Source: Lentzea terrae (GTDB taxonomy: Bacteria; Actinomycetota; Actinomycetes; Mycobacteriales; Pseudonocardiaceae). Taken from it: DNA of 64,000 bases. Every line of letters begins with the position of its first letter. Position 1 is the first letter of the stretch. The stretch lies in NCBI RefSeq assembly GCF_003265345.1, contig NZ_QFWW01000037.1:223534-287533 (forward strand), read 5' to 3'. Both the position numbers and the translations under genes were made by a program. Positions 7,179 to 14,826 of the stretch are shown piece by piece. The notes below the pieces were generated by a model. It was not told the origin of the DNA. It saw only the letters and a list, made by a program, of their open reading frames with translations, and made no database searches.

Positions 7179-9956
7179 ATGAGCACGGACGCGGCGGAGA
7201 TCCCCGCCTACCGCTACACCGCCGAGCTGGCGAACCAGATCGAGCAGCGGTGGCAGCAGTACTGGGAGGACCACGGCACCTACCACGCGCCGAACCCCGT
7301 GGGGGCGCTCAAGGGTGACGTGCCCGCGGACAAGCTGTTCGTGCAGGACATGTTCCCGTACCCGAGCGGCGCCGGCCTGCACGTCGGCCACCCGCTGGGC
7401 TTCATCGGCACGGACGTGTTCGCGCGCTACCACCGCATGAACGGCCGCAACGTCCTGCACACCATGGGCTTCGACGCGTTCGGCCTGCCCGCCGAGCAGT
7501 ACGCCGTGCAGACGGGCCAGCACCCGCGCAAGACCACCGAAGACAACATCAACACGTACCTGCGCCAGATCCGCAGGCTGGGGCTGGGCCACGACGAGCG
7601 CCGGCGCATCTCGACGATCGACCCCGAGTACTACAAGTGGACCCAGTGGATCTTCTTGCAGATCTTCAACTCCTGGTACGACGAGGACTTGAAGAAGGCC
7701 CGCCCGATCGCCGAGTTGATCTCGCAGTTCGAGTCTGGCGAGCGGGACGTACCGGACGGTGGCAAGTGGTCTGAGCTGTCTTTTGCCGACCAGCAAAGGA
7801 TCTTGGGCGAATTCCGCCTGGCCTACTTGTCGGAGGCGCCCGTCAACTGGTGTCCCGGACTGGGTACTGTGCTGGCGAACGAAGAGGTCACCGCGGACGG
7901 TCGCAGTGAGCGTGGCAACTTCCCGGTGTTCAGGAAAAACCTGCGCCAGTGGATGATGCGCATCACCGCGTACTCGGACCGGCTGATCGACGACTTGGAC
8001 CGGCTGGACTGGCCGGACAAGGTCAAGGCCATGCAGCGCAACTGGATCGGGCGCTCGCACGGTGCCCGAGTCCGATTCGCGGTGGGAGACGAGAACATTG
8101 AGGTCTTCACGACCCGTCCGGACACGTTGTTCGGCGCGACCTACATGGTCCTGGCACCGGAACACGAGTTGGTGGACGCGATTGCGACGCCCGATCGCGT
8201 GGCAGACATCGCCGCGTACCGGCGCGCGGCGTCCCTGAAGTCCGAACTGGACCGTCAGGAGAACAAGGAGAAGACCGGCGTCTTCATCGGGGCGTACGCC
8301 ACGAACCCGGTGAACGGCCAGCAGATCCCGGTCTACATCGCCGACTACGTGCTGATGGGCTACGGCACCGGCGCGATCATGGCGGTGCCCGGCCAGGACC
8401 AGCGCGACTGGGACTTCGCCAAGAAGTTCGACCTGCCGATCATCCGCACGGTCCAGCCCTCTGAGGGCTTCGAGGGCGAGGCGTTCACGGGTGAGGGCCC
8501 GGCGATCAACTCCGGGTTCCTGGACGGAATGCTGATCGACGACGCCAAGAAGACGATCATCGGGTGGCTGGAGGAGAACGGCCACGGCCACGGCACCGTC
8601 CAGTTCAAGCTGCGCGACTGGCTGTTCAGCCGCCAGCGCTACTGGGGCGAGCCGTTCCCGGTCGTCTACGACGAGGCCGGCACCGCCATCGCGCTGCCGG
8701 AATCGATGCTGCCGATCGAACTGCCGGACGTCGACGACTACTCGCCGCGCACCTTCGACCCGGAGGACGCGAACACCGAGCCGTCGCCGCCGCTGTCGCG
8801 CGCCACTGAGTGGACGACGATCGAGCTGGACCTGGGCGACGGTGTTCGCACGTACCGCCGCGACACGAACACCATGCCCAACTGGGCGGGTTCGTGCTGG
8901 TACCAGCTGCGCTACGTCGACCCGGTCGAGAGCGAGCGGTTCGTCAACCCGGAGAACGAGAAGTACTGGCTGGGCCCGCGCACGGCCGAGCACGGCCCGA
9001 CCGACCCCGGCGGCGTCGACCTGTACATCGGTGGCGTCGAACACGCGGTGCTGCACCTGCTGTACTCGCGCTTCTGGCAGAAGGTCCTGTTCGACCTGGG
9101 CCACCTGACCGGCGACGAGCCGTACCGCCGCCTGTTCAACCAGGGCTACATCCAGGCGTACGCGTACGTCGACCCGCGCGGCGTCTACGTGCCGGCCGAC
9201 GAGGTCGTCGAGGAAGACGGCAGGTACTTCTACAACGGCGAAGAAGTCCGTCGTGAGTACGGAAAGATGGGCAAGAGCCTGAAGAACGTCGTCACGCCCG
9301 ACGAGATGTGCGAGCGATACGGCGCCGACACCTTCCGGTTCTACGAGATGTCCATGGGCCCGATGGACGTCTCCCGCCCGTGGGCGACCAAGGACGTCGT
9401 TGGCGCGCAACGGTTCCTGCAGCGTCTGTGGCGCAACCTGGTGAACGAGACCGACGGCTCGCTGCGCGTTACGGACGAAGCCCCCTCGGTCGAAGCGCTG
9501 CGCCTGCTGCACAAGACCATCGCCGGCGTCCACGACGACTACGCGAACCTGCGCTACAACACGGCGGGCGCGAAGCTGATCGAGCTGAACAACTTCGTCA
9601 CCAAGCACTACGCCTCCGGCACGCCCCGAGCGCTGGCCGAGCCCCTGGTGCTGATGCTGGCCCCGCAGGCCCCGCACGTGGCCGAGGAGCTGTGGGCGAA
9701 GCTGGGCCGCACCGACTCGCTGGCGCACGGGCCGTTCCCGGTCGCCGACGAGCAGTACCTGGTCGAGGACACGGTCGAGTACCCGATCCAGGTCAACGGC
9801 AAGGTTCGCTCGCGGGTCGTGGTCTCGGCCTCTGCTTCGCAGGACGAGATCAAGGCCGCGGCGCTGGCCGAGGAGAAGATCGCCGAACTGGTCGCGGGCG
9901 GCGAACCGCGCAAGGTGATCGTGGTGCCGGGCCGTTTGGTGAACGTCGTTCTGTAG
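7179..9956 (+). CDS. leuS: Leucyl-tRNA synthetase
   Basis: Charges tRNA-Leu with leucine. The 925-residue class I synthetase has the HIGH-type motif as HVGHPLGF (~68-75), an editing domain containing FTTRPDTLFGATYMVLAPEH, the GTGAIMAVPGQDQRD stretch typical of LeuRS editing, and KMGKSLKN as the KMSKS loop (~697). The anticodon-binding and C-terminal domain end in QVNGKVR. The ATG at 7179 is chosen because upstream codons lie in the attenuator. The gene is monocistronic, with a leucine-responsive leader and a strong terminator. Confidence 0.98.
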   Translation: MSTDAAEIPAYRYTAELANQIEQRWQQYWEDHGTYHAPNPVGALKGDVPADKLFVQDMFPYPSGAGLHVGHPLGFIGTDVFARYHRMNGRNVLHTMGFDAFGLPAEQYAVQTGQHPRKTTEDNINTYLRQIRRLGLGHDERRRISTIDPEYYKWTQWIFLQIFNSWYDEDLKKARPIAELISQFESGERDVPDGGKWSELSFADQQRILGEFRLAYLSEAPVNWCPGLGTVLANEEVTADGRSERGNFPVFRKNLRQWMMRITAYSDRLIDDLDRLDWPDKVKAMQRNWIGRSHGARVRFAVGDENIEVFTTRPDTLFGATYMVLAPEHELVDAIATPDRVADIAAYRRAASLKSELDRQENKEKTGVFIGAYATNPVNGQQIPVYIADYVLMGYGTGAIMAVPGQDQRDWDFAKKFDLPIIRTVQPSEGFEGEAFTGEGPAINSGFLDGMLIDDAKKTIIGWLEENGHGHGTVQFKLRDWLFSRQRYWGEPFPVVYDEAGTAIALPESMLPIELPDVDDYSPRTFDPEDANTEPSPPLSRATEWTTIELDLGDGVRTYRRDTNTMPNWAGSCWYQLRYVDPVESERFVNPENEKYWLGPRTAEHGPTDPGGVDLYIGGVEHAVLHLLYSRFWQKVLFDLGHLTGDEPYRRLFNQGYIQAYAYVDPRGVYVPADEVVEEDGRYFYNGEEVRREYGKMGKSLKNVVTPDEMCERYGADTFRFYEMSMGPMDVSRPWATKDVVGAQRFLQRLWRNLVNETDGSLRVTDEAPSVEALRLLHKTIAGVHDDYANLRYNTAGAKLIELNNFVTKHYASGTPRALAEPLVLMLAPQAPHVAEELWAKLGRTDSLAHGPFPVADEQYLVEDTVEYPIQVNGKVRSRVVVSASASQDEIKAAALAEEKIAELVAGGEPRKVIVVPGRLVNVVL

Positions 9957-9964
9957 CAACGAGA

Positions 9965-9996
9965 AGAGCCGGCGCGGCTACGGCTGCGCCGGCTCT
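9965..9996. terminator. Terminator after leuS
   Basis: AGAGCCGGCGC at 9965-9975 pairs perfectly with GCGCCGGCTCT at 9986-9996. The 11-bp stem starts 9 bp past the leuS stop. No T-run follows, as is usual for this GC content. It also covers the end of the opposing EcsC remnant. Confidence 0.75.
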
Positions 9997-10355
9997 GCCT
10001 CGGGCCACGACTCGGGCGCCGGGCCGAACGCGCGCCGCGCGGCACGGACTGCCAGGGTGGCGACGGTGGCGTTGGCAGCGCCCCCGATCAGGGCACCGAT
10101 GCCGAACGGGACTGCCCGGCCGAGCACGATGATTCCCTGCTTGGTGCCGTACTTGGTGATGAAGTTCTTGCCCAGGACTTTGTTGATCTGCTTCAGCGTT
10201 GCCGTGGGCACTGCGCTGACGAACTGGCGGGCCCAGTGCTTGGCCCGTGCACTCGGCGACCTTGCCGATGCTCTTGGAGCCGGACTCTCCGAGTGCGCGT
10301 TGACGCTGGCCTTGATCGCGAGTTGTCCACAGGCTTCAGGCGTTTCGACCTGCGG
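9978..10355 (-). pseudogene. EcsC-family remnant
   Basis: The last ~77 residues (ATLKQINKVLGKNFITKYGT then IIVLGRAVPFGIGALIGGAANATVATLAVRAARRAFG) match the C-terminal part of EcsC-family proteins of actinomycetes. The frame stays open back to a TAA at 10356-10358 and includes GQLAIKASVNAHSES, but it lacks the N-terminal two thirds of the family, and part of the likely original continuation (SGSKSIGKVAE) is in another frame. A GTG at 10211 could still start a short product. I read it as a decayed gene. The family assignment is moderate. Confidence 0.55.
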
Positions 10356-10674
10356 TTATCCGGATCCGAGTAGCCTGTGGACAAGGGCGGAACCAAATCG
10401 GGGGTTCGCGCGTTGCGTCACAAGGAAAAGGCGCGGGGGTGGCGAGCGCCGACCGCGGTCAGCCGGATCGACCTGTGCGGCCCCGGCTGCGATGCTGAAG
10501 GCCGCGCTCACCCACAGCACCTACCAGGTCGTCGGCCCGGAGTCGGCGAGCGGTGCCCGATCCGGCCCAGATCGGGGCGAGGATTTCGGTCCGGCGGCGA
10601 TCCTGGCTCGCCCGCCGAGGCCGAGGCCATTGCGGAGCTGCGGAGCCGACCCGCCACGTACGTTCCGCGCGTAC
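10212..10674. other. Gene-poor stretch with three DnaA-box-like sites
   Basis: No convincing gene. The left part overlaps the decayed EcsC frame. DnaA-box matches are TTGTCCACA (10323-10331), TTATCCGGA (10356-10364, 7 of 9) and TGTGGACAA (10376-10384, the first box inverted). From 10400 to 10674 the frames stay open in several phases but show no family I recognise and no clear ribosome-binding site. It leads straight into the 14-bp tandem array. Confidence 0.55.
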
Positions 10675-10786
10675 GTGCGCGACAACGCGTGCGCGACAAC
10701 GCGTGCGCGACAACGCGTGCGCGACAACGCGTGCGCGACAACGCGTGCGCGACAACGCGTGCGCGACAACGCGTGCGCGACAACGT
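10675..10786. repeat. Tandem array: eight copies of a 14-bp unit
   Basis: The unit GTGCGCGACAACGC is repeated eight times head to tail without spacers; the last copy ends in GT instead of GC and abuts the stop codon of the TetR gene. The junctions create ACGCGT and GCGCG self-complementary steps, so the RNA could fold into many small hairpins. Fourteen is not a multiple of three, so the reading frame rotates and all three plus frames give the same 14-residue peptide repeat, which argues against a coding role. Copy number may vary between strains. Confidence 0.9.
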
Positions 10787-11505
10787 CAGCTGACGTCGTC
10801 TTCCTGGAACCCGATGTCCGTCAGCATCTGGTCGAGCATGCTGTCGAACATCGGCTCCGGGTTGCTCACCGCGAACGGGAACCTCCCGAACACCTCCAAA
10901 GCCACGTGCCCGTACAGCCGCACCCACGACTGCACCACGTGGTAGATCTTCCCCAAGTTCAGGACGTCGTCCTCGACCGTGACCCCGTGCACCGACACCG
11001 CGTCGATCAGGACCTGTTGGAACCTGACCAGGTCCTCGTGCAGCACCTCGGGCACCTCGTCGTCCGCGTGTTTGGCCACCAGGTTCGAGGCGATCAGCCG
11101 ACCGGCCAGCTGCAGGAACACCGAGCCGAACTGGTCCGCGCCCAGCGGGTCCCGTGGCGAGGCGAAGACCAGGGCGAACTCCTGCGGGTGGGCCAGCGCC
11201 CAGCGGCGGAAGCGTCGACACACCGCGCGCACCTGGCACCCGACCTGGCCTGACGTGTCCTCGGCGAGAGCGTCGTAGAGCTCGGTCGCCATGTCCGCGC
11301 AGATGTCGTCGCAGAGTTGGCGCAGTAGCGCGTCGTGGGAGTCGTAGTAGCGGTAGAGCGCGGGTGCGGTGATGCCCAGTTCGCGGGCGATCGCACGCAG
11401 GGTTACTGCGTCGCGGCCGCGTTCCACCAAAAGGGCGCGGGCCGCCTGCCGAATCTCACGCTCGGTCTCCGCGCGGAGTCGTTCTCGGCGAGTGGCCTCG
11501 GTCAT
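10786..11505 (-). CDS. TetR/AcrR-family regulator
   Basis: A 239-residue repressor-type protein. The N-terminal helix-turn-helix (residues ~14-60) includes LRAIARELGITAPALYRYYDS; the C-terminal region is a ligand and dimer domain. It is divergent from the MMPL exporter gene, the usual layout for a local repressor that is released by the exporter's substrate. The stop overlaps the end of the 14-bp tandem array, so transcription of this gene runs into that array. The ligand is unknown. Confidence 0.9.
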   Translation of the reverse strand: MTEATRRERLRAETEREIRQAARALLVERGRDAVTLRAIARELGITAPALYRYYDSHDALLRQLCDDICADMATELYDALAEDTSGQVGCQVRAVCRRFRRWALAHPQEFALVFASPRDPLGADQFGSVFLQLAGRLIASNLVAKHADDEVPEVLHEDLVRFQQVLIDAVSVHGVTVEDDVLNLGKIYHVVQSWVRLYGHVALEVFGRFPFAVSNPEPMFDSMLDQMLTDIGFQEDDVS

Positions 11506-11556
11506 ATGTCACTCCATCGGGTTGTAGACCCCGTCCACGGCCCCGTACGGTTTTTG

Positions 11557-11571
11557 GTGAACGGTGTTTAC
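11557..11571. promoter_or_regulatory. Probable TetR operator
   Basis: GTGAACGGTGTTTAC is a near-perfect palindrome (GT-AAC, three-base centre, GTT-AC; one mismatch pair) in the 113-bp gap between the divergent tetR and mmpL starts, 47 bp before the mmpL ATG. Position and symmetry suit binding by the adjacent TetR protein; this is inferred. Confidence 0.5.
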
Positions 11572-11618
11572 AAGAGTTCACGGGATTCACAGCACGGTAA
11601 CCCAGGAGGCCGTCGTCG

Positions 11619-13736
11619 ATGTTCGCGAAGTGGGGATCTATCGCATATCGCCGCCGGTGGGTGGTGTTGATCGCGACCGTACTGCTCGCCGTCGTCGGCG
11701 GCGTGTGGGGACTGGGCGTGTTCGACAAGCTCAGCCAGGGTGGTTACGAGGCTCCTTCCAGCGAGGCGGCGCGGGCCGACAAGGTAGCCGAGGAGGCGTT
11801 CGGGCGGCAGAACGGTGACGTGATCGTCATTTACCGCGGCGATTTCGCCAACCCGCTCGAGCTCAAGAAGGTCGCCGACCACGTCAGCGGCTTCCCCAAG
11901 GACGACGTGCTCAAGGTCAACGGGCCGGTGCCGTCCGACGACAAGCAGCAGGCCCTGGTCGCCATCACGTTGACCAGCGGTGACTCGAACGAGCAGATCA
12001 AGCAGTTCGAGGACATAAGCAAGCAGCTCGCCATCGACGGGCTGACTCAGCAGGTCGGTGGGCTCGTGCCCACCCAGAAGGCCATCAACGACATGTCGCA
12101 GGACGACCTGACGCGGGCCGAGATGTTCTCGTTGCCGCTGGTCCTGCTGCTGCTCGTGATCATCTTCGGTGGTCTGGTCGCCGCCTCACTCCCCGTCGTC
12201 GTCGGTGGGCTCGCGATCATGGGTGCGCTCGGCGTGCTGCACGGCGTCGCGATCTTCACCGAGGTCAACTCGTTCGCGGTCAACGTCGCGTCGCTGCTCG
12301 GCCTGGGCATGGCGATCGACTACGGCCTGTTCATGGTCGGCCGGTTCCGCGAGGAGCTCGCGGCAGGGCGCACCACCGAGCAGGCCGTCGGCCGAACAGT
12401 CGCGTCAGCAGGCCGCACGGTCATGTTCAGTGCAACGCTGCTGGTCATCGCGCTGGCCGGCCTGCTGCTCTTCCCGCACGGCTTCCTGAAGTCCCTCGCG
12501 TACGGCGGCATGTCGTCGGTCGCGATCGCGGCACTGGTCTCGTTGACGCTGCTGCCCGCGTTGCTCGGCGTGCTCGGGCACCGGGTCGACAAGCTCGCCA
12601 TGCCGTGGCGCAAGAAGGCGCCGAGCGAGCGCGGCTGGCGCAGCCTGAGCGGCAAGGTCATGAAGCGGCCGTTGCTGTTCGCCGTCCCGCTGATCGCGGT
12701 GCTCGCCGCACTCGGAGCGCCGTTCCTCAACGTCCAGTTCGGCCAGGTCACCGAGAAGGTCCTGCCGGAGGGCAACGCCGTGCGCGTCGCCACCGAGAAC
12801 ATCAACCAGAACTTCAGTGCGCTCTCCAACACCGGTCTGAAGATCGTCATCAAGGGTGGCGACCAGCAAAAAGTCCAGGAGTACCTGGACAAGGTCAAGG
12901 ACATCAAGGGCATCGGCGACGTCCGGCCGATGGGCGCGGACAAGGGCGTCACCGCCGCGGCCGCAGGACTCGAAAACGACGCGCTGAGCGACGAATCGAA
13001 GCAGGCGCTCAAGGACGTCCGCGCACTGCAAGCACCAACCGGCGCTGAAGTGCTGGTCGGCGGCAACACGGCCATCGTCACCGACTCGCTCGACGCCATC
13101 GCGGACGGACTGCCTTTGATGGTCGCGCTGCTCGTCGGCGCGACGCTGATCCTGATGTTCCTGGCGTTCGGCTCGGTCGTGCTGCCGATCAAGGCCGTGA
13201 TCATGAGCGCGCTGTCGCTGTCCGCCACGTTCGGCGTGCTGGTGTGGATCTTCCAGGAGGGGCACGGCGCCGACCTGCTCGGAGTCACGCCGGGGCCGCT
13301 CGAGTCCGGCATCGTCGTGCTGATGGCGGCCATCGTGTTCGGTCTGTCGACGGACTACGAGGTCTTCCTGCTCAGCAGGATGGTCGAGGCCCGCAGCCAG
13401 GGCGCGACCACCGAGGAAGCGGTGAGCACCGGCCTGGCCAAGACCGGCCGGGTGATCACCTCGGCGGCTCTGTTGCTGATCGTGGTGACCGGCGCGTTCG
13501 CGTTCTCGCAGGTGGCGATGATGCGGTTCGTCGGTGTCGGCATGATCCTCGCGCTGGCGCTCGACGCGACCGTGGTCCGGATGCTGCTCGTGCCGGCCGT
13601 GCTCAAACTGCTCGGCAACGCCGCGTGGTGGTCACCCGGTCCGCTCAAGCGGATCCAGGAACGCCTCGCGCTTCACGACGAGCCGGTCGACGACGACTTC
13701 GACGACCAGGTGCGCGAGCCGGTCGCGGTCGGCTGA
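11619..13736 (+). CDS. MMPL/RND-family transporter
   Basis: A 705-residue inner-membrane protein with the MMPL architecture: one N-terminal helix (RRWVVLIATVLLAVVGGVWG), an external loop, a block of about five helices including the proton-relay segment GMAIDYGLFMVGRFREEL (~232-249), a second loop, and a second helix block with FGLSTDYEVFLLSRMVEA. The paired AIDY and STDYE segments are the expected acidic residues in the membrane. It probably exports a lipid, drug or secondary metabolite and is likely repressed by the divergent TetR. The ATG at 11619 follows AGGAGG. Confidence 0.92.
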   Translation: MFAKWGSIAYRRRWVVLIATVLLAVVGGVWGLGVFDKLSQGGYEAPSSEAARADKVAEEAFGRQNGDVIVIYRGDFANPLELKKVADHVSGFPKDDVLKVNGPVPSDDKQQALVAITLTSGDSNEQIKQFEDISKQLAIDGLTQQVGGLVPTQKAINDMSQDDLTRAEMFSLPLVLLLLVIIFGGLVAASLPVVVGGLAIMGALGVLHGVAIFTEVNSFAVNVASLLGLGMAIDYGLFMVGRFREELAAGRTTEQAVGRTVASAGRTVMFSATLLVIALAGLLLFPHGFLKSLAYGGMSSVAIAALVSLTLLPALLGVLGHRVDKLAMPWRKKAPSERGWRSLSGKVMKRPLLFAVPLIAVLAALGAPFLNVQFGQVTEKVLPEGNAVRVATENINQNFSALSNTGLKIVIKGGDQQKVQEYLDKVKDIKGIGDVRPMGADKGVTAAAAGLENDALSDESKQALKDVRALQAPTGAEVLVGGNTAIVTDSLDAIADGLPLMVALLVGATLILMFLAFGSVVLPIKAVIMSALSLSATFGVLVWIFQEGHGADLLGVTPGPLESGIVVLMAAIVFGLSTDYEVFLLSRMVEARSQGATTEEAVSTGLAKTGRVITSAALLLIVVTGAFAFSQVAMMRFVGVGMILALALDATVVRMLLVPAVLKLLGNAAWWSPGPLKRIQERLALHDEPVDDDFDDQVREPVAVG

Positions 13737-14746
13737 CCCGGAGGGAAGGCGATGATGGCCGCGTCGAACTGGCGCGGCCTCGTCTCCCTCAGGTCGACCG
13801 ACTTCATCCGGAACGTGGCCAGCACCGCGTTCGAACTGTCGAGCACCGTGGTCGTCGGGCCGGTGGCGAGGAAGACACGAGGGTCACCCGGCGCGATGGC
13901 GACGCTCGGCGAGTCGATGGGCAGGCGTTCGCGCAACGTCATGGTCGCCGCGTCGATCACCGCGACCGAACTCTCCTTCGGCAGCGCCAGGTAGACGGTG
14001 GAGCCGTCCGGCGTGACGGCGACGCTGCCCGCTCCCCTGCCCACGCTCAGCGAACCGACGACCTGGTTCGTGGTCGTGTCGATCACCGACAGCGTGCCCG
14101 GCGTCTGCTCGCCCAGCCGCATGCTGCTCACGTAGAGGCGCTTGCCGTCCGGTGAGATCGCCAGGTGCTGTGGCAGTCCGCCGACCTGCACCGTCGACGT
14201 CTGGAACGCGGTCGCCGTGTCGACCAGGCCGACCGTGCCGTCCTGGGCGTTGGCCACGTAGAGGATCTGGTTGTTCGGGTGGACGGCGAGACCCTGCGGC
14301 TGACCGGCGACTTTGACCGCCGCGACCAGCCGGAAGTGCTCGGGGTCCACGACCGCCACGCCACCGCTGGCCGAGACGTACAAGCGCTTGCCGTCCGGGC
14401 GCATCGCGGCCTGCGAGAGCTGGACCTGGGTGAAGATCCGGTCGATCACCGCGCCGGTGTTCGGGTCGACCTCCGTGATCGACCCGGTCCACCCGTTGAC
14501 GACGTAGACGCGTTGCCCGTCCGGCGACACGGCGACACCCGTCGCGCGCCCCGCTGTGTCAGCGTGCGCGAGCACCGTGCCGGTTCTGGTGTCGACGACC
14601 TGGACGAGCCCGGTCTTGCCGACCACGTACGCACGCGGGGCTGCCGCTGTGGAAGTGGTCGTGAAGTCGTGCCGTTGCTCGACACCCATCGCCGCGATGG
14701 CCGCTGAGAGCGCTAGAACCGCGGCCACGAGCCGTGGCTTTGCCAT
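13673..14746 (-). CDS. Secreted YVTN-type beta-propeller protein
   Basis: A 357-residue protein with an N-terminal export or anchor segment (RLVAAVLALSAAIAAMGV) and about seven propeller blades marked by AVSPDGQRVYVVNGWTGS, PDGKRLYVSASGGV, HPNNQILYVANAQDGTV, SPDGKRLYVSSM and TPDGSTVYLALPKES. Repeats of this type are found in surface-layer and electron-transfer proteins, and their function is usually unknown. The last ~21 codons are antisense to the end of mmpL (64-bp overlap), giving a Ser-rich low-complexity tail. Confidence 0.85.
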   Translation of the reverse strand: MAKPRLVAAVLALSAAIAAMGVEQRHDFTTTSTAAAPRAYVVGKTGLVQVVDTRTGTVLAHADTAGRATGVAVSPDGQRVYVVNGWTGSITEVDPNTGAVIDRIFTQVQLSQAAMRPDGKRLYVSASGGVAVVDPEHFRLVAAVKVAGQPQGLAVHPNNQILYVANAQDGTVGLVDTATAFQTSTVQVGGLPQHLAISPDGKRLYVSSMRLGEQTPGTLSVIDTTTNQVVGSLSVGRGAGSVAVTPDGSTVYLALPKESSVAVIDAATMTLRERLPIDSPSVAIAPGDPRVFLATGPTTTVLDSSNAVLATFRMKSVDLRETRPRQFDAAIIAFPPGQPTATGSRTWSSKSSSTGSS

Positions 14747-14826
14747 ACGCCCGATGGGACCACTTCCGGGTGCTTTCGATCTACTTCCGTCACCCGGTCG
14801 AGCGAAATCTTTGCCTTGTCGTAGTA
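14747..14826. other. Short gap with inverted repeat
   Basis: The leader region of the YVTN gene and the end of the DUF2339 gene (both on the minus strand). CCGGGTG at 14766-14772 is mirrored by CACCCGG at 14791-14797, too widely spaced for a strong terminator. Nothing else is visible. Confidence 0.3.

Noticed and set aside
7005..9959. Long minus-strand frame opposite leuS
   Set aside because: A mirror frame caused by high GC third positions; Val/Arg/Leu-rich and without family motifs.
10390..10420. tRNA gene fragment (GGTTCGC-like loop)
   Set aside because: No acceptor stem or anticodon arm can be drawn around it.
10675..10786. CRISPR-like array
   Set aside because: Units are 14 bp and contiguous, with no spacers and no cas genes.
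10675..10786. Coding repeat (ATTRARQRVRDN-type peptide) in the tandem array
   Set aside because: All frames give the same peptide because the unit is 14 bp; codon use and lack of a ribosome-binding site argue against translation.
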